Source: Streptomyces sp. NBC_01244
GTDB lineage: Bacteria > Actinomycetota > Actinomycetes > Streptomycetales > Streptomycetaceae
NCBI RefSeq assembly: GCF_035987325.1
Contig: NZ_CP108488.1
Span: 372,001 to 436,000, forward strand
Direction: 5' to 3'
DNA length: 64,000 nt
The position numbers and the translations under genes are program-made. Each line of letters begins with the position of its first letter. The first letter of the stretch is position 1. Below are positions 16,976-26,905 of this stretch, piece by piece. The notes under the pieces are model-generated. The model saw only the letters and a list, made by a program, of their open reading frames with translations. It made no database searches and was not told the origin of the DNA.

Positions 16976-17494
16976 TCAGTCGTCGACCAGGGCCGCGCTA
17001 CCGCGGACCACTCGCGCGAGCAGGTTCAAGAACACCGCGCGCTCCTCGACGGAAAGTCCGCCCACCATCGCCTCGAGCCGCCCGAAGTGCTCGGGCGCCA
17101 TGTCGCGCAGGAGCTGCGCACCACGCGCGGTCAGGATGGCCACCGTGCCCCGGCCGTCCTCCACGGAGGGCCGGCGCGCGATCAGACCTTCACGCTCGAG
17201 GCCGTCCAGCAGGCCGGTGACCGTGGCCCTGGAGACACCGAGGTCGGCGGCGAGGCGCGACGGAGACTTCTCCCCGCCGTGGTCTTCGAGGTCGGCCAGC
17301 ACCCGGTACCGCCCCGTCGACAGGCCGAACCGGGCGAAGTGCACCTCGGCCATCCTGCCGACCCGCGCGCCCGCCGAAATCAGCCGCACCGCGACCAGCA
17401 CCGCCTGCGGATCGACCTCCAGGCCGTAGTGCTCGACCTGCCTCCTGGCCTGGTCGAGCGTGGGCGCCTCACCGTCGATGCCGTCGCTCGTCAT
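16976..17494 (-). CDS. MarR family transcriptional regulator
   Basis: 172 residues with the winged helix-turn-helix of MarR proteins: SPSRLAADLGVSRATVTGLL (recognition helix) and wing LIARRPSVEDGRGTVAILT. The dimerisation helices flank it at both ends. These proteins repress stress, efflux or catabolic genes until a small phenolic or oxidant ligand binds. A palindromic TAGT...ACTA site about 10 bases upstream of its start, repeated before the next gene, suggests autoregulation and control of the small membrane protein and perhaps the NmrA-like reductase. No Cys is placed for a clear redox-sensing role. Confidence 0.88.
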   Translation of the reverse strand: MTSDGIDGEAPTLDQARRQVEHYGLEVDPQAVLVAVRLISAGARVGRMAEVHFARFGLSTGRYRVLADLEDHGGEKSPSRLAADLGVSRATVTGLLDGLEREGLIARRPSVEDGRGTVAILTARGAQLLRDMAPEHFGRLEAMVGGLSVEERAVFLNLLARVVRGSAALVDD

Positions 17495-17499
17495 GCAGA

Positions 17500-17518
17500 T
17501 AGTATGGCGGCTAACTAC
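17500..17518 (-). promoter_or_regulatory. Putative MarR operator, copy 2
   Basis: TAGTATGGCGGCTAACTA, an imperfect palindrome a few bases upstream of the MarR start; shares GGC[A/G]GCTAACTA with the site at 16908-16919. Confidence 0.5.
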
Positions 17519-17623
17519 TTAGCCCGTCAAGGCGTTCCGGACTACGCTCGCGGTTTCACGATGCCGCAGCGAGCCTGCTACCGGGCCACCGGAGGGGTAG
17601 GGGCTTACCCCACCCGCTGACCG

Positions 17624-20600
17624 CTACCAGTCGTCGGAGAGGCGGTCGGCCAGCGCCTGGATCTCCGGGTCATGGGGCCAGCGTTCGGCGAGTGCCATCA
17701 CGGCCGCTCGCTGCAGGCTCCAGTCGGAGTCGTCGACGGCCCGCTCGCGTAGGAGTTCCTCGGTGACGGGGTCGTCGCGCCAGCCGCCTGCCAGTGCCCG
17801 GATTGCCGCGCCCCGGCTGATCGGGTGGTCGGTTTGGCTGGTGACGATTCGCCGGAGCAGTTCGCCGGTCTCCGGTCCGTGCCAGCCCGCCGCCAGGTTG
17901 TAGACGGCGACTGCGCGCAGGCGGTCGTCGGGGTCCTCGATGGCGAGCCGGGCGGAGCAGGGAGACGGTCTGCGGGGTGCGACCGTTTGTGACGAGGGCC
18001 TGGACGGCGGCTCCACGGACGTAGGGTTCGGGGTCGTTGCCGGCCCTGTCATGCGCCAGCTCGACGGTCTCGGGGTGGTCGCGCCAGCCGGCACCCAGCG
18101 TCCGTATCGCCGCCGCGCGTACGAACTCGGGGTTGCCGTCGACTGCGAGTCCGCGAAGCAGCGACAGGGTTTCCGGGTCGTCGCGCCATCCGGCGGCGAG
18201 GGCGAGAACGGCCACCTCGCGGGATTGCGACTGGCCCCGGCCGCCGGCAACCCTGCGGAGCAGTGCCCCGGCGTCGGGATGGTCGGGCCAGACGGCGTAG
18301 ACGGCCCACAGCGCGGCCTGCCTCACCGGCTCGCTGGCGTCGGCGTTGGCGGCGAGCGCGCACAGCCACGGCAGCGTTGAAGGATGGTCGTGCCATTCCG
18401 CGGCCAGTGCCCGCACCGCAGCCACCCGGACCGTGTCGTCGGGGTGGGCTTCGGACTGTTCGCGCAGCAACACAGGGGTCTGCGCGTCGGTCCGCCGGTC
18501 GACGACGAGGGGCTTCAGCGCGGCATGTCGCGGATCCTCCACGGCGGGCCCGGACGCCGACCGGGCTGGGGCAGGCGCGACGGGTCGGGGCTCGGAGCGG
18601 GCGAGCGCCCGTTTCGCGGCCCCTCGCACCCATTCCTCGATTCCGGGGTCGCTGGCGACCGAACGCAACAGCTCCACGGTCTGTGGATCGTCGGGCCAGA
18701 CCTCTACGAGGATGTCGAACGCCCTGCACCGCAGGTGCGGGTCGGGGTCGCGGGCGGCCCGGTCGCGTGCCGCGGCCGCGGCGTCCGGGTTGCGCGGCCA
18801 GCCGGCCGCGATGGCCCTCAGGGCGGTGAGGCGGACCGAGTGGTCGCGGTCGCCTGTCGCGGATCGGCGTGCCAAGGCCAACGTCTCGGGCTCGTTGCTC
18901 CAGCCGTCGGCGAGCGCGGCCAGCGCCCCTTGCCGTAGGTACAGGTCGTGATCGGTGAGGCAGGTCCGGAGCCAGTCGCCGGTGGACCGGTCCTGGTGAC
19001 GGGTCATTGCGAACAGCTGGAGCGAGAGTCTCCGGACGTCTCCGTCAGGGTCCGTCTCGGCGAGCTCGCGGAGCAGGTCGGCGACCTGCGGATCGTCAGG
19101 CCATTCTTGGATGAGTGCGCGAAGCGCCTCCTCTCTGAGAGCGGGCTCGTGGCGGAAGACCGCCTGACTGAACAGGCTCTCGCGGAACTCGCCGTTGTCG
19201 CGTAGCAGCGCGGCGCCGACCCGCGCGGCCGGCGGTACCTGAATCCATACGAAATCCTCCCCCTCCCTCATGACGCGCAGGAACTGGCCGCGTGCCCGGT
19301 ACCAGTCGTGGTATCGCCGGCGAATGGCGCGGTCGCGTGCTCCGAGCCGGCCGAGCACGGGCGGTAGCGTCTCCTCGACCGTGCGGGTGACCGGGGAAGC
19401 CTGGGACACCCTTTCCGCGACCATGTGCTCGATCAGTGCGATCACGGCGTTGACGACGGCTGAGCACTGGACGCGTAGCTTGCCGGGATCACGGACCTCG
19501 CCCAGGCAGCGGGCGGCGAGCACGATGTGGTGTGGGGTCTCGCCCGCGAACGACCTGCGCGGCGGAATGAACCACAGCGGATCGGCCGCGAGGAGGTGGT
19601 CGACGATCTCGCCTGCGAGACGCGGCTCGACCATGCCCGCGACGAGGACGAGGGTTTCGTGCCACGTGGGGTCGGCCCAGTGCTTGCCGTACACCTGGTG
19701 GATGAGGGCATCCCCCGTCAGGCTGCCCTCGATGGTGAGCCGGCGGCGGAGTTCGGCCGCGGCGTGGTACTCGAGGAAGGTCTGGTGGGGGAAGCCTAGT
19801 CCGTCGGCACGGTGGACCATCAGTCCGGTGTGCAGGAGGAGGTTCTCCAAGAACGCTTCCCAGCGCTCTGGGCGGATCTTGCCGGGGCGTCGCACGGCTT
19901 CGTGTGAGGCCAGAGCCTCCGCGAGCGGGGTGTCGTGGTCCGAAAGCCTCTGGTAGGCCAGGTGGTTGATCAGCTCGGGCAGTCGTTCGTGGACATGCCG
20001 GGCAGCGGCGTCGGCTTCCTTGCGTGCCCGCGGGCTCTGGACGCTTTCCACGAGGTGCTTGATCGACTCTTCGTGGCTCTTCGCAACGTCCTTGGTCTGG
20101 TTGTACTCGTAGACCAGGTCGGTGAATGCTTCGTACACCGCGGTACGGCCCTCCGGCAGCGGCTGCTCGGGCCTGGCGAGATAGAGCTGGCACAACATGA
20201 AGGCCATCAGCGGGGTACGGGCCAGCTCGTCCAGGGAGGCGCTGCGGAGCGCACCGGTGAAGTGTCCGGCGCGGTGGATCGCTTCTTCGTGCGGCCAGCG
20301 GGTGCTGAAGTACTTCCCCATGTAGGTGTGCAGATCGTGGGGTGTGAAGGGCTGCAGTTCGTAGTGGGGCGCCTTCAGGCCGAGAACGCGGTCGAGGACG
20401 TTGAGTTCGCCCTCCGCCAGAGGGCGGGTTGCCACGACGCACCGGTACAGCGGCGGGTCCGCCGCGACGGCGTTGGCCAGTTTCTCCAATACGGCCCGTC
20501 GCTCCTGCGCGTTGGGGAGCTCATCGAGGCCGTCGACGAGAAGCTGCCAGTGCGCGCCGCTCCACGGCCGCTGGAGGAAGCGGTCCCGGGTCAGTCCCGG

Positions 20601-21452
20601 GCCCCGTCCGAACCTGCTGAGCCTCCCGGTGGCGTCGGCGAGCACATCGGGTACCTGCTTCTCCTCTCCGGCAAGGGCATGTGCGCTCACCCAGACCGGG
20701 ACGGCCGAACCGGACTTCCCGGCGTTGCGCGTGTCGTCGAGCAATTCACCGGCCGCGTCGCGCAGCCGCGTGCGCAGCAGAGTGGACTTGCCGGTTCCGG
20801 GGCCGGCGATGAGCACGCTCATCCGGTCGGCCGTCCGGAAGACCGCTTCGGCCGGTTCGGAAGGAGCGACGAGGCCGGTACTGCTCCTTCCGCCGGTAGA
20901 GCCGTCGCCGGGCGGGGCCTGCCCGTCCCGGGCCGTGGGGTGGCTGCGCTGGCGGACGTAGACCTCGGTCAGGGAAGGCGGTTCGGGAATGTCCTGATCC
21001 GGATGCGTCTCGGCGGCCTTGCGGGCCGCTTCGAGGTAGCCGCGCACCTCCTCGTCCATGCCGGTCCAGCGCTGGGCATCCTCATGGAGCTGCGCCCAGG
21101 TGCGGCGGAACCTGCCCTCCACGTACCGCGTGTCCCTCCCGCTGATCACTTCGAGCATCACGACGACCACGGACCACAGCTCATCGAAGTGCTGCGGCAC
21201 GGTTGGTTCCTTCGAGCCCGTCTTCTGCTTCGGGAACCAGCCGTTGACCGTCGAGGAGCCCAGGTCGCCGCCTTCCTTGTACGGGCGGAGGCAGGGTTCG
21301 GTCTCCAGAAGGCCTGCGGCTTTGCGCCGACGCCGGTTGACCTTCTCGATCACGGTCCTCTCCGTCGTCCGCTTTTCACGCAGGGCTTCCCTGAGATCCC
21401 CGAGCCGCTGCGCCAACACCAGCCGTCCCTCGTGCTCTTGCCTCGCGCTCAC
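17624..21452 (-). CDS. NACHT STAND NTPase with C-terminal HEAT repeats, frameshifted near the 3' end
   Basis: About 1275 residues if one frameshift is corrected. A helical N-terminal domain contains LAQRLGDLREALREK and TVNGWFPKQ. The NACHT NTPase follows, with Walker A LIAGPGTGKSTLL and Walker B LLVDGLDELP. The C-terminal half is a solenoid of HEAT-like units with a recurring W-x-DDPET pattern. The frame switches near 17949-17955, where one extra base in GCCGGGCGG moves the read off frame; the other frame continues the repeats (DPDDRLRAVAVYNLAAGW) to a stop at 17624. Start is GTG at 21452 with GGGAGG seven bases upstream. Family knowledge suggests an NLR-like immune sensor; the C-terminal loss may be real or a sequencing error. 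Confidence 0.75.
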
Positions 21453-21647
21453 TTCCGGCCTCCCCACTCGGGTGCTGTTGTGATCCGACCGATCCGGCAC
21501 CCCCGGAGCCATGGTCCTGCGACCTGGCGGCTTGCGGCGGGAAATCCGGCGATCCGGTATCCATGGCCGCCCCCCAAGGGTCCTGGAGAAGGTTCTCGTG
21601 GCCACCTCGTCCGGGGCGGTCGAGGCTGCTTGGGGAAGGACTGACAC

Positions 21648-21812
21648 ATGGACATCTGGTGGGCGGCGGTGCCTCTGGCCGGGCTCGCGATCCTCGCGAT
21701 CACCCTGGTCGCCATCACCGGCCTGGCGCTGAAGGACACCCCTTCACAGGACCGCGCCGGCATCCTGCACGCCGTCGCGGCATGCGTGCGGGGACTTCGA
21801 GGACGCCGATGA
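21648..21812 (+). CDS. Small single-span membrane protein (54 residues)
   Basis: The frame encodes a 54-residue protein starting MDIWWAAVPLAGLAILAITL, with one strong membrane helix (about residues 5-27), then a basic tail ending RGLRGRR. GGAAGGAC lies nine bases before the ATG. It is divergent from the NACHT gene, 195 bases away, and overlaps the decayed end of the truncated gene on the other strand. Small membrane proteins next to STAND NTPases can be effectors, but that link is inference. No family is recognised. Confidence 0.5.
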   Translation: MDIWWAAVPLAGLAILAITLVAITGLALKDTPSQDRAGILHAVAACVRGLRGRR

Positions 21813-21929
21813 CGATCCGGGTCCAGCGGCGGGCGGTGTCGGATACCACGGTCCCCCACGGCACTGGTGGCGTTGCGCGCGTCGAACGCGGCCGCGATCC
21901 GTCCGGCTTCGGAGCGGACGTGGGCGAGG

Positions 21930-22473
21930 AGCGTTCCACCTGGTGCTGGGCGAGGTGCCGTATCTCGCAGGCCTCGCAGTCGCTCATCTCGGTGCGGGGG
22001 CGCGTGGCCCACAGGTCGTAGGCGTCGGCCTGGCAGGTGCCCGTGTGGTGCGCGAGGTGGTAGCGCATCGCCGCGACCGGCTGCATGCCGTGGTCGGCCG
22101 CCGCGTAGCGGCCGCGCATCGTCTCGAGCCAGCCGTGGATCGCGGCCAGTGGTACTTCGGGCACCTGCAGCAGGGACGTCGCCACCCACTTGAAGCGCCA
22201 GAAGACCTGACGTGCCTCCCACTGGCTGAGGGTGCCGGGGGCCGTGTCCCACAGCTTGAGCAGCCGGGCGAAGACCACCGGCGACTTGCGGTGCTCGCCG
22301 GTGAACTCGTACGAGCTCATCAGCTCCAGCAGGGCCGTGACGAGGGCGTCGGGCTCGTCGAGGAGCTCGGCCGCATCGACGATCTCCTCGGCGGTCACGG
22401 TGCGGTGCAGGCCGTGCGGTCGGTCATGATTCTCGCGGAGTGCCTCGACCGCGGCCTCGGGGGTGTCCAGCAT
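21930..22473 (-). pseudogene. 3'-truncated gene for a helical (TPR-like) actinobacterial protein
   Basis: About 180 residues starting at MLDTPEAAVEALREN resemble the N-terminal third of a longer helical-repeat protein common in Streptomyces (TALLELMSSYEFTGEHRKSP, MRYHLAHHTGTCQADAYDLW, DCEACEIRHLAQH). After HLAQHQVE, near 21930, the frame turns to low-complexity Arg/Pro/Ser sequence with no resemblance to the family and overlaps the 54-residue membrane protein gene. The rest of the gene is therefore probably deleted. The ATG start at 22473 has no good ribosome binding site. My recognition of the family is from memory and moderate. Confidence 0.5.
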
Positions 22474-22700
22474 CTCAGAGCGGCGCAGGGACGCCCGTAG
22501 CGGTTCCGGTGACACCGCCCTGTCGTCTCGCGCTGCGACGGTGGTGCGCGGCTTCTCGCGGATCACCGCGCCGGCGAGGACGGCTCGCTCGTACTTCGGA
22601 GGCTGCGGAGGTGGTCGGGGCCCTGCAGACTTGATACTCCATCGAAAGACCGAGGAACCATGGCCACTCTTTTCTCCGCGGCACACCGCCGGAAGTCCCG

Positions 22701-23234
22701 ATGAGGCCAGGACCGGCCTTGCGGGCCGTGACCTTCTGCGCGATGGCCGTCGGCATGCTGACCGCCTGTTCCTCGGCCTACGATGCCGAAGACGTCGCGT
22801 ACGCCGGTGACTACGGCAGCCACCCGCCGCTCGCCGTGGTCGGATACCCGTCCACGGGATCCTTGGGCATCACCCAGCAGGTGGTGTGGCGCATCGCCGA
22901 CGGCAACGTCGGCGAGCTGGCCTCGCTGGTGGCGGACAAGGAGGACGAGGGCATCCCCGAGAGGACCGCCGAGAACTGGATCGCAGCATTCGGCAAGGGG
23001 GCCCGGGGCAAGGTGACCGCGGAGTTCTACGACGAGGGCTCGCTCCGGCAGGAGGTCGTGCTCTATTTGCACGAGACCGGCCAGATCAAGCAGATCCAGG
23101 TCCGGGCAACCAGCGTGGACGGCAAGGACGTCTGGCGCGTGACCATGGACGAGCCTGCCCCCGAGGAGGCCACCGCCGTGCACCCGTGGGTGCCGAAGAA
23201 GCCCGGCGAACTCGGTTCGAAGACCGCCCGGTGA
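22701..23234 (+). CDS. Lipoprotein of unknown function
   Basis: 177 residues. The N-terminal signal ends in a lipobox (GMLTAC, Cys at about residue 23), so the mature protein should be anchored to the outer face of the membrane. The rest is one globular domain of about 150 residues with mixed charges (WRIADGNVGELASLV, WIAAFGKGARGKVTAEFYDE) and no recognised family. GGAAG eight bases upstream supports the start. It ends 70 bases before a large perfect palindrome that probably terminates its transcript. Confidence 0.75.
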   Translation: MRPGPALRAVTFCAMAVGMLTACSSAYDAEDVAYAGDYGSHPPLAVVGYPSTGSLGITQQVVWRIADGNVGELASLVADKEDEGIPERTAENWIAAFGKGARGKVTAEFYDEGSLRQEVVLYLHETGQIKQIQVRATSVDGKDVWRVTMDEPAPEEATAVHPWVPKKPGELGSKTAR

Positions 23235-23304
23235 GCTGATCCGGACGCGTCCTTCGCCGCGGTCCCGGCAAGGGGCATCGCCCGGTGGGGACACGGCGTG
23301 GGCG

Positions 23305-23360
23305 GCGAACCTCCTTCGGTACAGGCCGCGCCCGCGCGGCCTGTACCGAAGGAGGTTCGC
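23305..23360. terminator. 27-bp perfect palindrome with 2-base centre
   Basis: Arms 23305-23331 and 23334-23360 are exact reverse complements, starting GCGAACCTCC and ending GGAGGTTCGC, separated only by CC. It lies 70 bases after the lipoprotein stop codon. The likely role is a very strong terminator. Its length and tiny loop also allow cruciform extrusion, and both strands carry an AAGGAGG that would be hidden in the stem. Confidence 0.7.
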
Positions 23361-23722
23361 GTCGGGGACCGGCCCGGATCAGCGGCTGCCGGTACGAGAC
23401 TTGAGGGGTACGCGTCGCTGGATTCCTCGGCGCTCCGACCGCATCGCATCACCGCCGCGTCTTAATTGACTGGCACGCGGTGCGCGGGCCTGCCTAATGT
23501 GACGGCGCGACCGCGTCCCCCCGATGCGCTCGGCTGCGGCTACTTCCTTCCGAAACCAAGTGACGCCGCGGCCACTTCTGATCTCGGGGTGGCGCGGGCG
23601 CCTGCGCCCCGCCCGTCCCTCCGCTCCGTCGGACGTCTCGGACGGGGCTCCCCAATTGCCTTTGGATCCGGGGGGATTCCCTGCCTCGCCACACCCCGCG
23701 CACGTCGAAGATCTGGTCCGAG
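23361..23722. other. Intergenic stretch upstream of the TROVE gene
   Basis: About 360 bases without a supported coding frame. In other bacteria the Ro60/TROVE gene is often next to a Y RNA gene (Yrl) with a tRNA-like module; I looked for a T-arm-like GGTTCRANNCC element and did not find one. Some GC-rich hairpins are present (for example GCGCGGGCGCC at about 23596) but none is diagnostic. Confidence 0.4.
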
Positions 23723-25327
23723 ATGCTCGTGGCCCCGCACATCTCCGCCGCGGCGGCCCGTACCGCGCCCGGTCCGTGGCCCCACCATCACCCCACCGGG
23801 GCGGACCCGCTCACTTACGAAGGCGGCCCCGGCTTCGTCCGGGAGCCGCGCGAGGAGCTCTTCCTCCTGGCCGTGGGGAACTTCGTCTCCCAACAGACCG
23901 TCTACGAGGGCGGCCCGGAACGCGACGAGCGGTACACCCGCCTCGTGGGTGAACTCGCCCTCCAGGACCCCGTATGGACGGCCGGTCTGCTGCGTTGGCT
24001 CCGAGGCGAAGGAAACATGCGTACGGCCTCCCTGATCGGCGCGGCCGCGTACGTCAGGACACGGCTCGCCGCCGGGTCCTGCGCGGGACCGTCCAACCGG
24101 TCCGTCATCGACTCCGTGCTCCAACGAGCGGACGAACCAGGCGAGTTGCTCGCCCACTGGACCTCGGCCTACGGGCGGAACGTCCCCCAGCCCGTGAAAC
24201 GGGGCATCGCCGACGCCGTACGGCGGCTGTACTCCTCCCGCTCCCTGCTGAAGTACGACACCGCGTCCAAGGCCTTCCGCTTCGGCGACGTCCTCAACCT
24301 CGTCCATGCCACACCCGACCCGGCCAAGCCCTGGCAGGGACCGCTGTTCCGGCATGCCCTGGACCGCCGGCACCATCCGGAGGACGCGGCGCCGCCGACC
24401 GGCGACCGGCTGCTCACCGCACACCGGGCCCTGACGGAATTGCCGCCGGACGAGCGGCGGGCCGTGGTCACCGGGCCGGGCGGCTCCGAACGGCTGGCCA
24501 CGGCCGGCATGACCTGGGAGGCCCTGGCGGGCTGGCTCCAGGGACCTATGGACGCCGCCGTCTGGGAAGCCGTGATCCCCTCGATGGGGCCGATGGCGCT
24601 GCTGCGCAACCTGCGCAACTTCGACGGGGCCGGGATCTCGGACGAGGCGGCGGCCGGAGTCGCCGCACGGATCTCGGACGCCGAGGAGGTCGCCCGGTCC
24701 CGGCAGTTCCCCTTCCGCTACCTGGCCGCCCACCGGCACGCACCCTCGGCGCGCTGGTCGGCGCGGCTGGAGGTGGCGCTGAGCCATTCACTGGCCAACG
24801 TGCCTGCGCTGACCGGCCGGACCCTGATCCTGGTGGACCGGTCGGGGTCCATGTTCTACGGCACCGTCTCGGAGCGGTCCACCCTGACCCGGGCGGACGC
24901 CGCGGCCGTGTTCGGCACGGCGCTGGCGATGCGTGCCGAGGACGCGGACCTGGTGGAGTTCGGATGGTCGAGCGCGCAGGTGCCGTACCGGTCCGGGGAG
25001 CCGGTGCTCGACGTACTCAAACGGTTCAACAACCTCGGGGGCACCGACACCGCCAAGGCGGTACGCGCCCACTACCGGGGCCACGAGAGGGTCCTGATCG
25101 TCACCGACGAGCAGACGGCCCCGTACCCGGGGCGCCGCGGTCCGGCGGAACCGGTCCCGGAGGACGTCCCGGTGTACACGTGGAACCTGGCCGGGTACCG
25201 GCCCGCCCACGGCCCCGGTGGCCCCAACCGGCACACCTTCGGCGGCCTGACGGACGCCGGGTTCCGGATGATCGGCCTGGTTGAGGCCGGCCGCGAGGCC
25301 CGATGGCCATGGACGTCACAGGACTAG
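23723..25327 (+). CDS. TROVE domain protein (bacterial Ro60/Rsr)
   Basis: 534 residues. The N-terminal 330 or so form the HEAT-like RNA-binding ring of TROVE proteins (EELFLLAVGNFVSQQTVYEG, LLRWLRGEGNMRTASLIGAA). The C-terminus is a VWA domain with an intact MIDAS: DRSGSM at about residue 371, a Thr in GGTDT, and IVTDEQT. Ro60 proteins bind misfolded RNAs and Y RNAs and partner with nucleases such as PNPase during stress. No Y RNA, RtcB or archease gene is seen next to it. The ATG at 23723 has a weak ribosome binding site, so a nearby alternative start is possible. Confidence 0.88.
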   Translation: MLVAPHISAAAARTAPGPWPHHHPTGADPLTYEGGPGFVREPREELFLLAVGNFVSQQTVYEGGPERDERYTRLVGELALQDPVWTAGLLRWLRGEGNMRTASLIGAAAYVRTRLAAGSCAGPSNRSVIDSVLQRADEPGELLAHWTSAYGRNVPQPVKRGIADAVRRLYSSRSLLKYDTASKAFRFGDVLNLVHATPDPAKPWQGPLFRHALDRRHHPEDAAPPTGDRLLTAHRALTELPPDERRAVVTGPGGSERLATAGMTWEALAGWLQGPMDAAVWEAVIPSMGPMALLRNLRNFDGAGISDEAAAGVAARISDAEEVARSRQFPFRYLAAHRHAPSARWSARLEVALSHSLANVPALTGRTLILVDRSGSMFYGTVSERSTLTRADAAAVFGTALAMRAEDADLVEFGWSSAQVPYRSGEPVLDVLKRFNNLGGTDTAKAVRAHYRGHERVLIVTDEQTAPYPGRRGPAEPVPEDVPVYTWNLAGYRPAHGPGGPNRHTFGGLTDAGFRMIGLVEAGREARWPWTSQD

Positions 25328-25385
25328 CGGGTTCGGTTGGATCAGGTTGGATCAGGGGGCCGCCTACTCCCCCGATGTGGTCGGG

Positions 25386-25994
25386 TCAGCGGTAGGGGCT
25401 CCACTGTCCGAAGCGGGCCATCAGCTTCCGGGTGGCGTTCTCATCGAGGCCGAGGTGGGTGGCGGCCTGCGCGGTGTCCACGTCGCGGGCGGTGTCCCGG
25501 GCCGCCCAGTAGCCGACCCGCTCGGCTATCACCTCCAGTCGGCGGGCCGCTCTCACCGCCGCGATCGGGGAGGTCCTCGTCAGCTTTTCGATCTCCGCTT
25601 CCAATCGGGCCAGCAACGTGGTGACCGTCTCCGGCAGGGGGATGGCCGTCGCCTCGACCTGGTCGGTGTGCCCGTACCAGTCCCGGTCGCACGCGTCAGC
25701 CTGCTCGTCCCCGCCGTCCACCAAGTCCTGGCCGCCGATCGCATCCCAGTCCAGCCGGCGCTCGGGGCCGGTCCAGCCGCAGGAGCACACCGCCCGCAGC
25801 GCGGCCGCGCGCGGTACCTGGGTGCGGCGGCCGTCGTAGATGCTCCACTGCGAGACTGCCTCGCCTCCCGAGCCGGAGGCGCTGTCGAAGTACACGGGGT
25901 CCGGGACGGTGCCGTCGGGGAGGACGGCCTCGACGGCGCCGGCGTGGGATGTGCCGAACTCCTCCGTCGTCCAGGTCTCGCGCCTGCTCACCAT
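25386..25994 (-). CDS. Conserved hypothetical protein with a C-terminal HTH-like segment
   Basis: 202 residues; GAGGAGGGGC directly before the ATG. A CSCGWTGPERRLDW segment in the middle is seen in a set of streptomycete hypothetical proteins. The C-terminus (DTAQAATHLGLDENATRKLMARFGQW) reads like a helix-turn-helix, suggesting nucleic-acid binding. I do not recognise a named family. It converges with the TROVE gene, leaving only 58 bases that contain the direct repeat GGTTGGATCA twice. Confidence 0.6.
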   Translation of the reverse strand: MVSRRETWTTEEFGTSHAGAVEAVLPDGTVPDPVYFDSASGSGGEAVSQWSIYDGRRTQVPRAAALRAVCSCGWTGPERRLDWDAIGGQDLVDGGDEQADACDRDWYGHTDQVEATAIPLPETVTTLLARLEAEIEKLTRTSPIAAVRAARRLEVIAERVGYWAARDTARDVDTAQAATHLGLDENATRKLMARFGQWSPYR

Positions 25995-26089
25995 GCCCCT
26001 CCTCGCACCGCGCCGCGTTCAGGCGGCCCGCTGGTTGTGTGCCGCCCGAAGATGACGATGCCGCAGCCGGGCCGTCGAGCAAGCGGTAT

Positions 26090-26706
26090 TCACGAAATGG
26101 TGTCGGGGACTTCCGCCGCACCGCCGGCCTTGACGGCGTCGACGACGCGTTCGTGAAACGCCGCGAGTCCGCCTGGCGGGTGCGGCGCGGGGCTGCCGGT
26201 GAGGGTGTACCACTCCTCCGCCCCCGTGTACTGGACCCGCACCTCGACGCTGCCGTCCGGGCCGGGCTCGGTTGTCAGGGTGACGTCGCCGGTGATGACA
26301 CCGACCTCATCCGTCATCACCCCGCCAGGACCCGCCTTCACATGGGCGGTCAGCCGAACTGCGCCATCCTGGCTGCTGCCGCGGTGGGGATGCGGGGCGT
26401 CAGCCGGCTGGTTGGTGGCCATCAGGGGCACATCCTTCACATTCGTCCACGCTTCGCACTCGCTGTCGCGCTTCACGTCTTTGCCTGCCCGCTCCGGCAC
26501 GACCGCGCGGGTGTCGCACGAGTCTCCCTTCCCGGTCCGGTGCGCGCCGGTGCCCCCGGCGCACCCTGCCCGGCATCCTTCCCGCGCTCGGGCCGGGCCG
26601 GCTTCGCGTCATCGCCGGCCGAGACCCCCGGATCGCAGCCCGCGAGCGCTCCCACCAACAGAGTGGCCGTCACCATAGGGACACCCAGCTGCGTCTGGCG
26701 AAGCAT
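26090..26706 (-). pseudogene. Frameshifted lipoprotein gene
   Basis: The upstream frame begins MLRQTQLGVPMVTATLL and has a lipobox (ALAGC), then a Lys/Arg/Pro/Gly linker. It runs out of frame near 26530-26570, while another frame continues with a sensible globular domain (KRDSECEAWTNVKDVPL, VRVQYTGAEEWYTLTG) to a stop at 26090. Joined, the two parts give a lipoprotein of about 205 residues. The indel lies in a GC-rich linker, so it is either a true recent mutation or a sequencing error. Function unknown; GGGGTG precedes the ATG. Confidence 0.55.
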
Positions 26707-26905
26707 AATCACCCCAAACCCTCTTGAAAGTACCTTCGCGACCTTACCCACCGCGCCTACCCCGCCAAGACCACCCGAGCACGTCCCGAAGGAAGTTCCT
26801 TATGCCTGCGGCCTTGACGCCGCCGCCACCGCCACCGCCACCGCCACCGGCTGCGGGCCTCGCCCCCGCCGCCACACTTTCACCCGCAGCGGCCCCCGGC
26901 TCCGC

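Noticed and set aside
23361..23722. Y RNA gene upstream of the TROVE gene
   Set aside because: No tRNA-like T-arm or other diagnostic element could be found by eye; left as a search target only.
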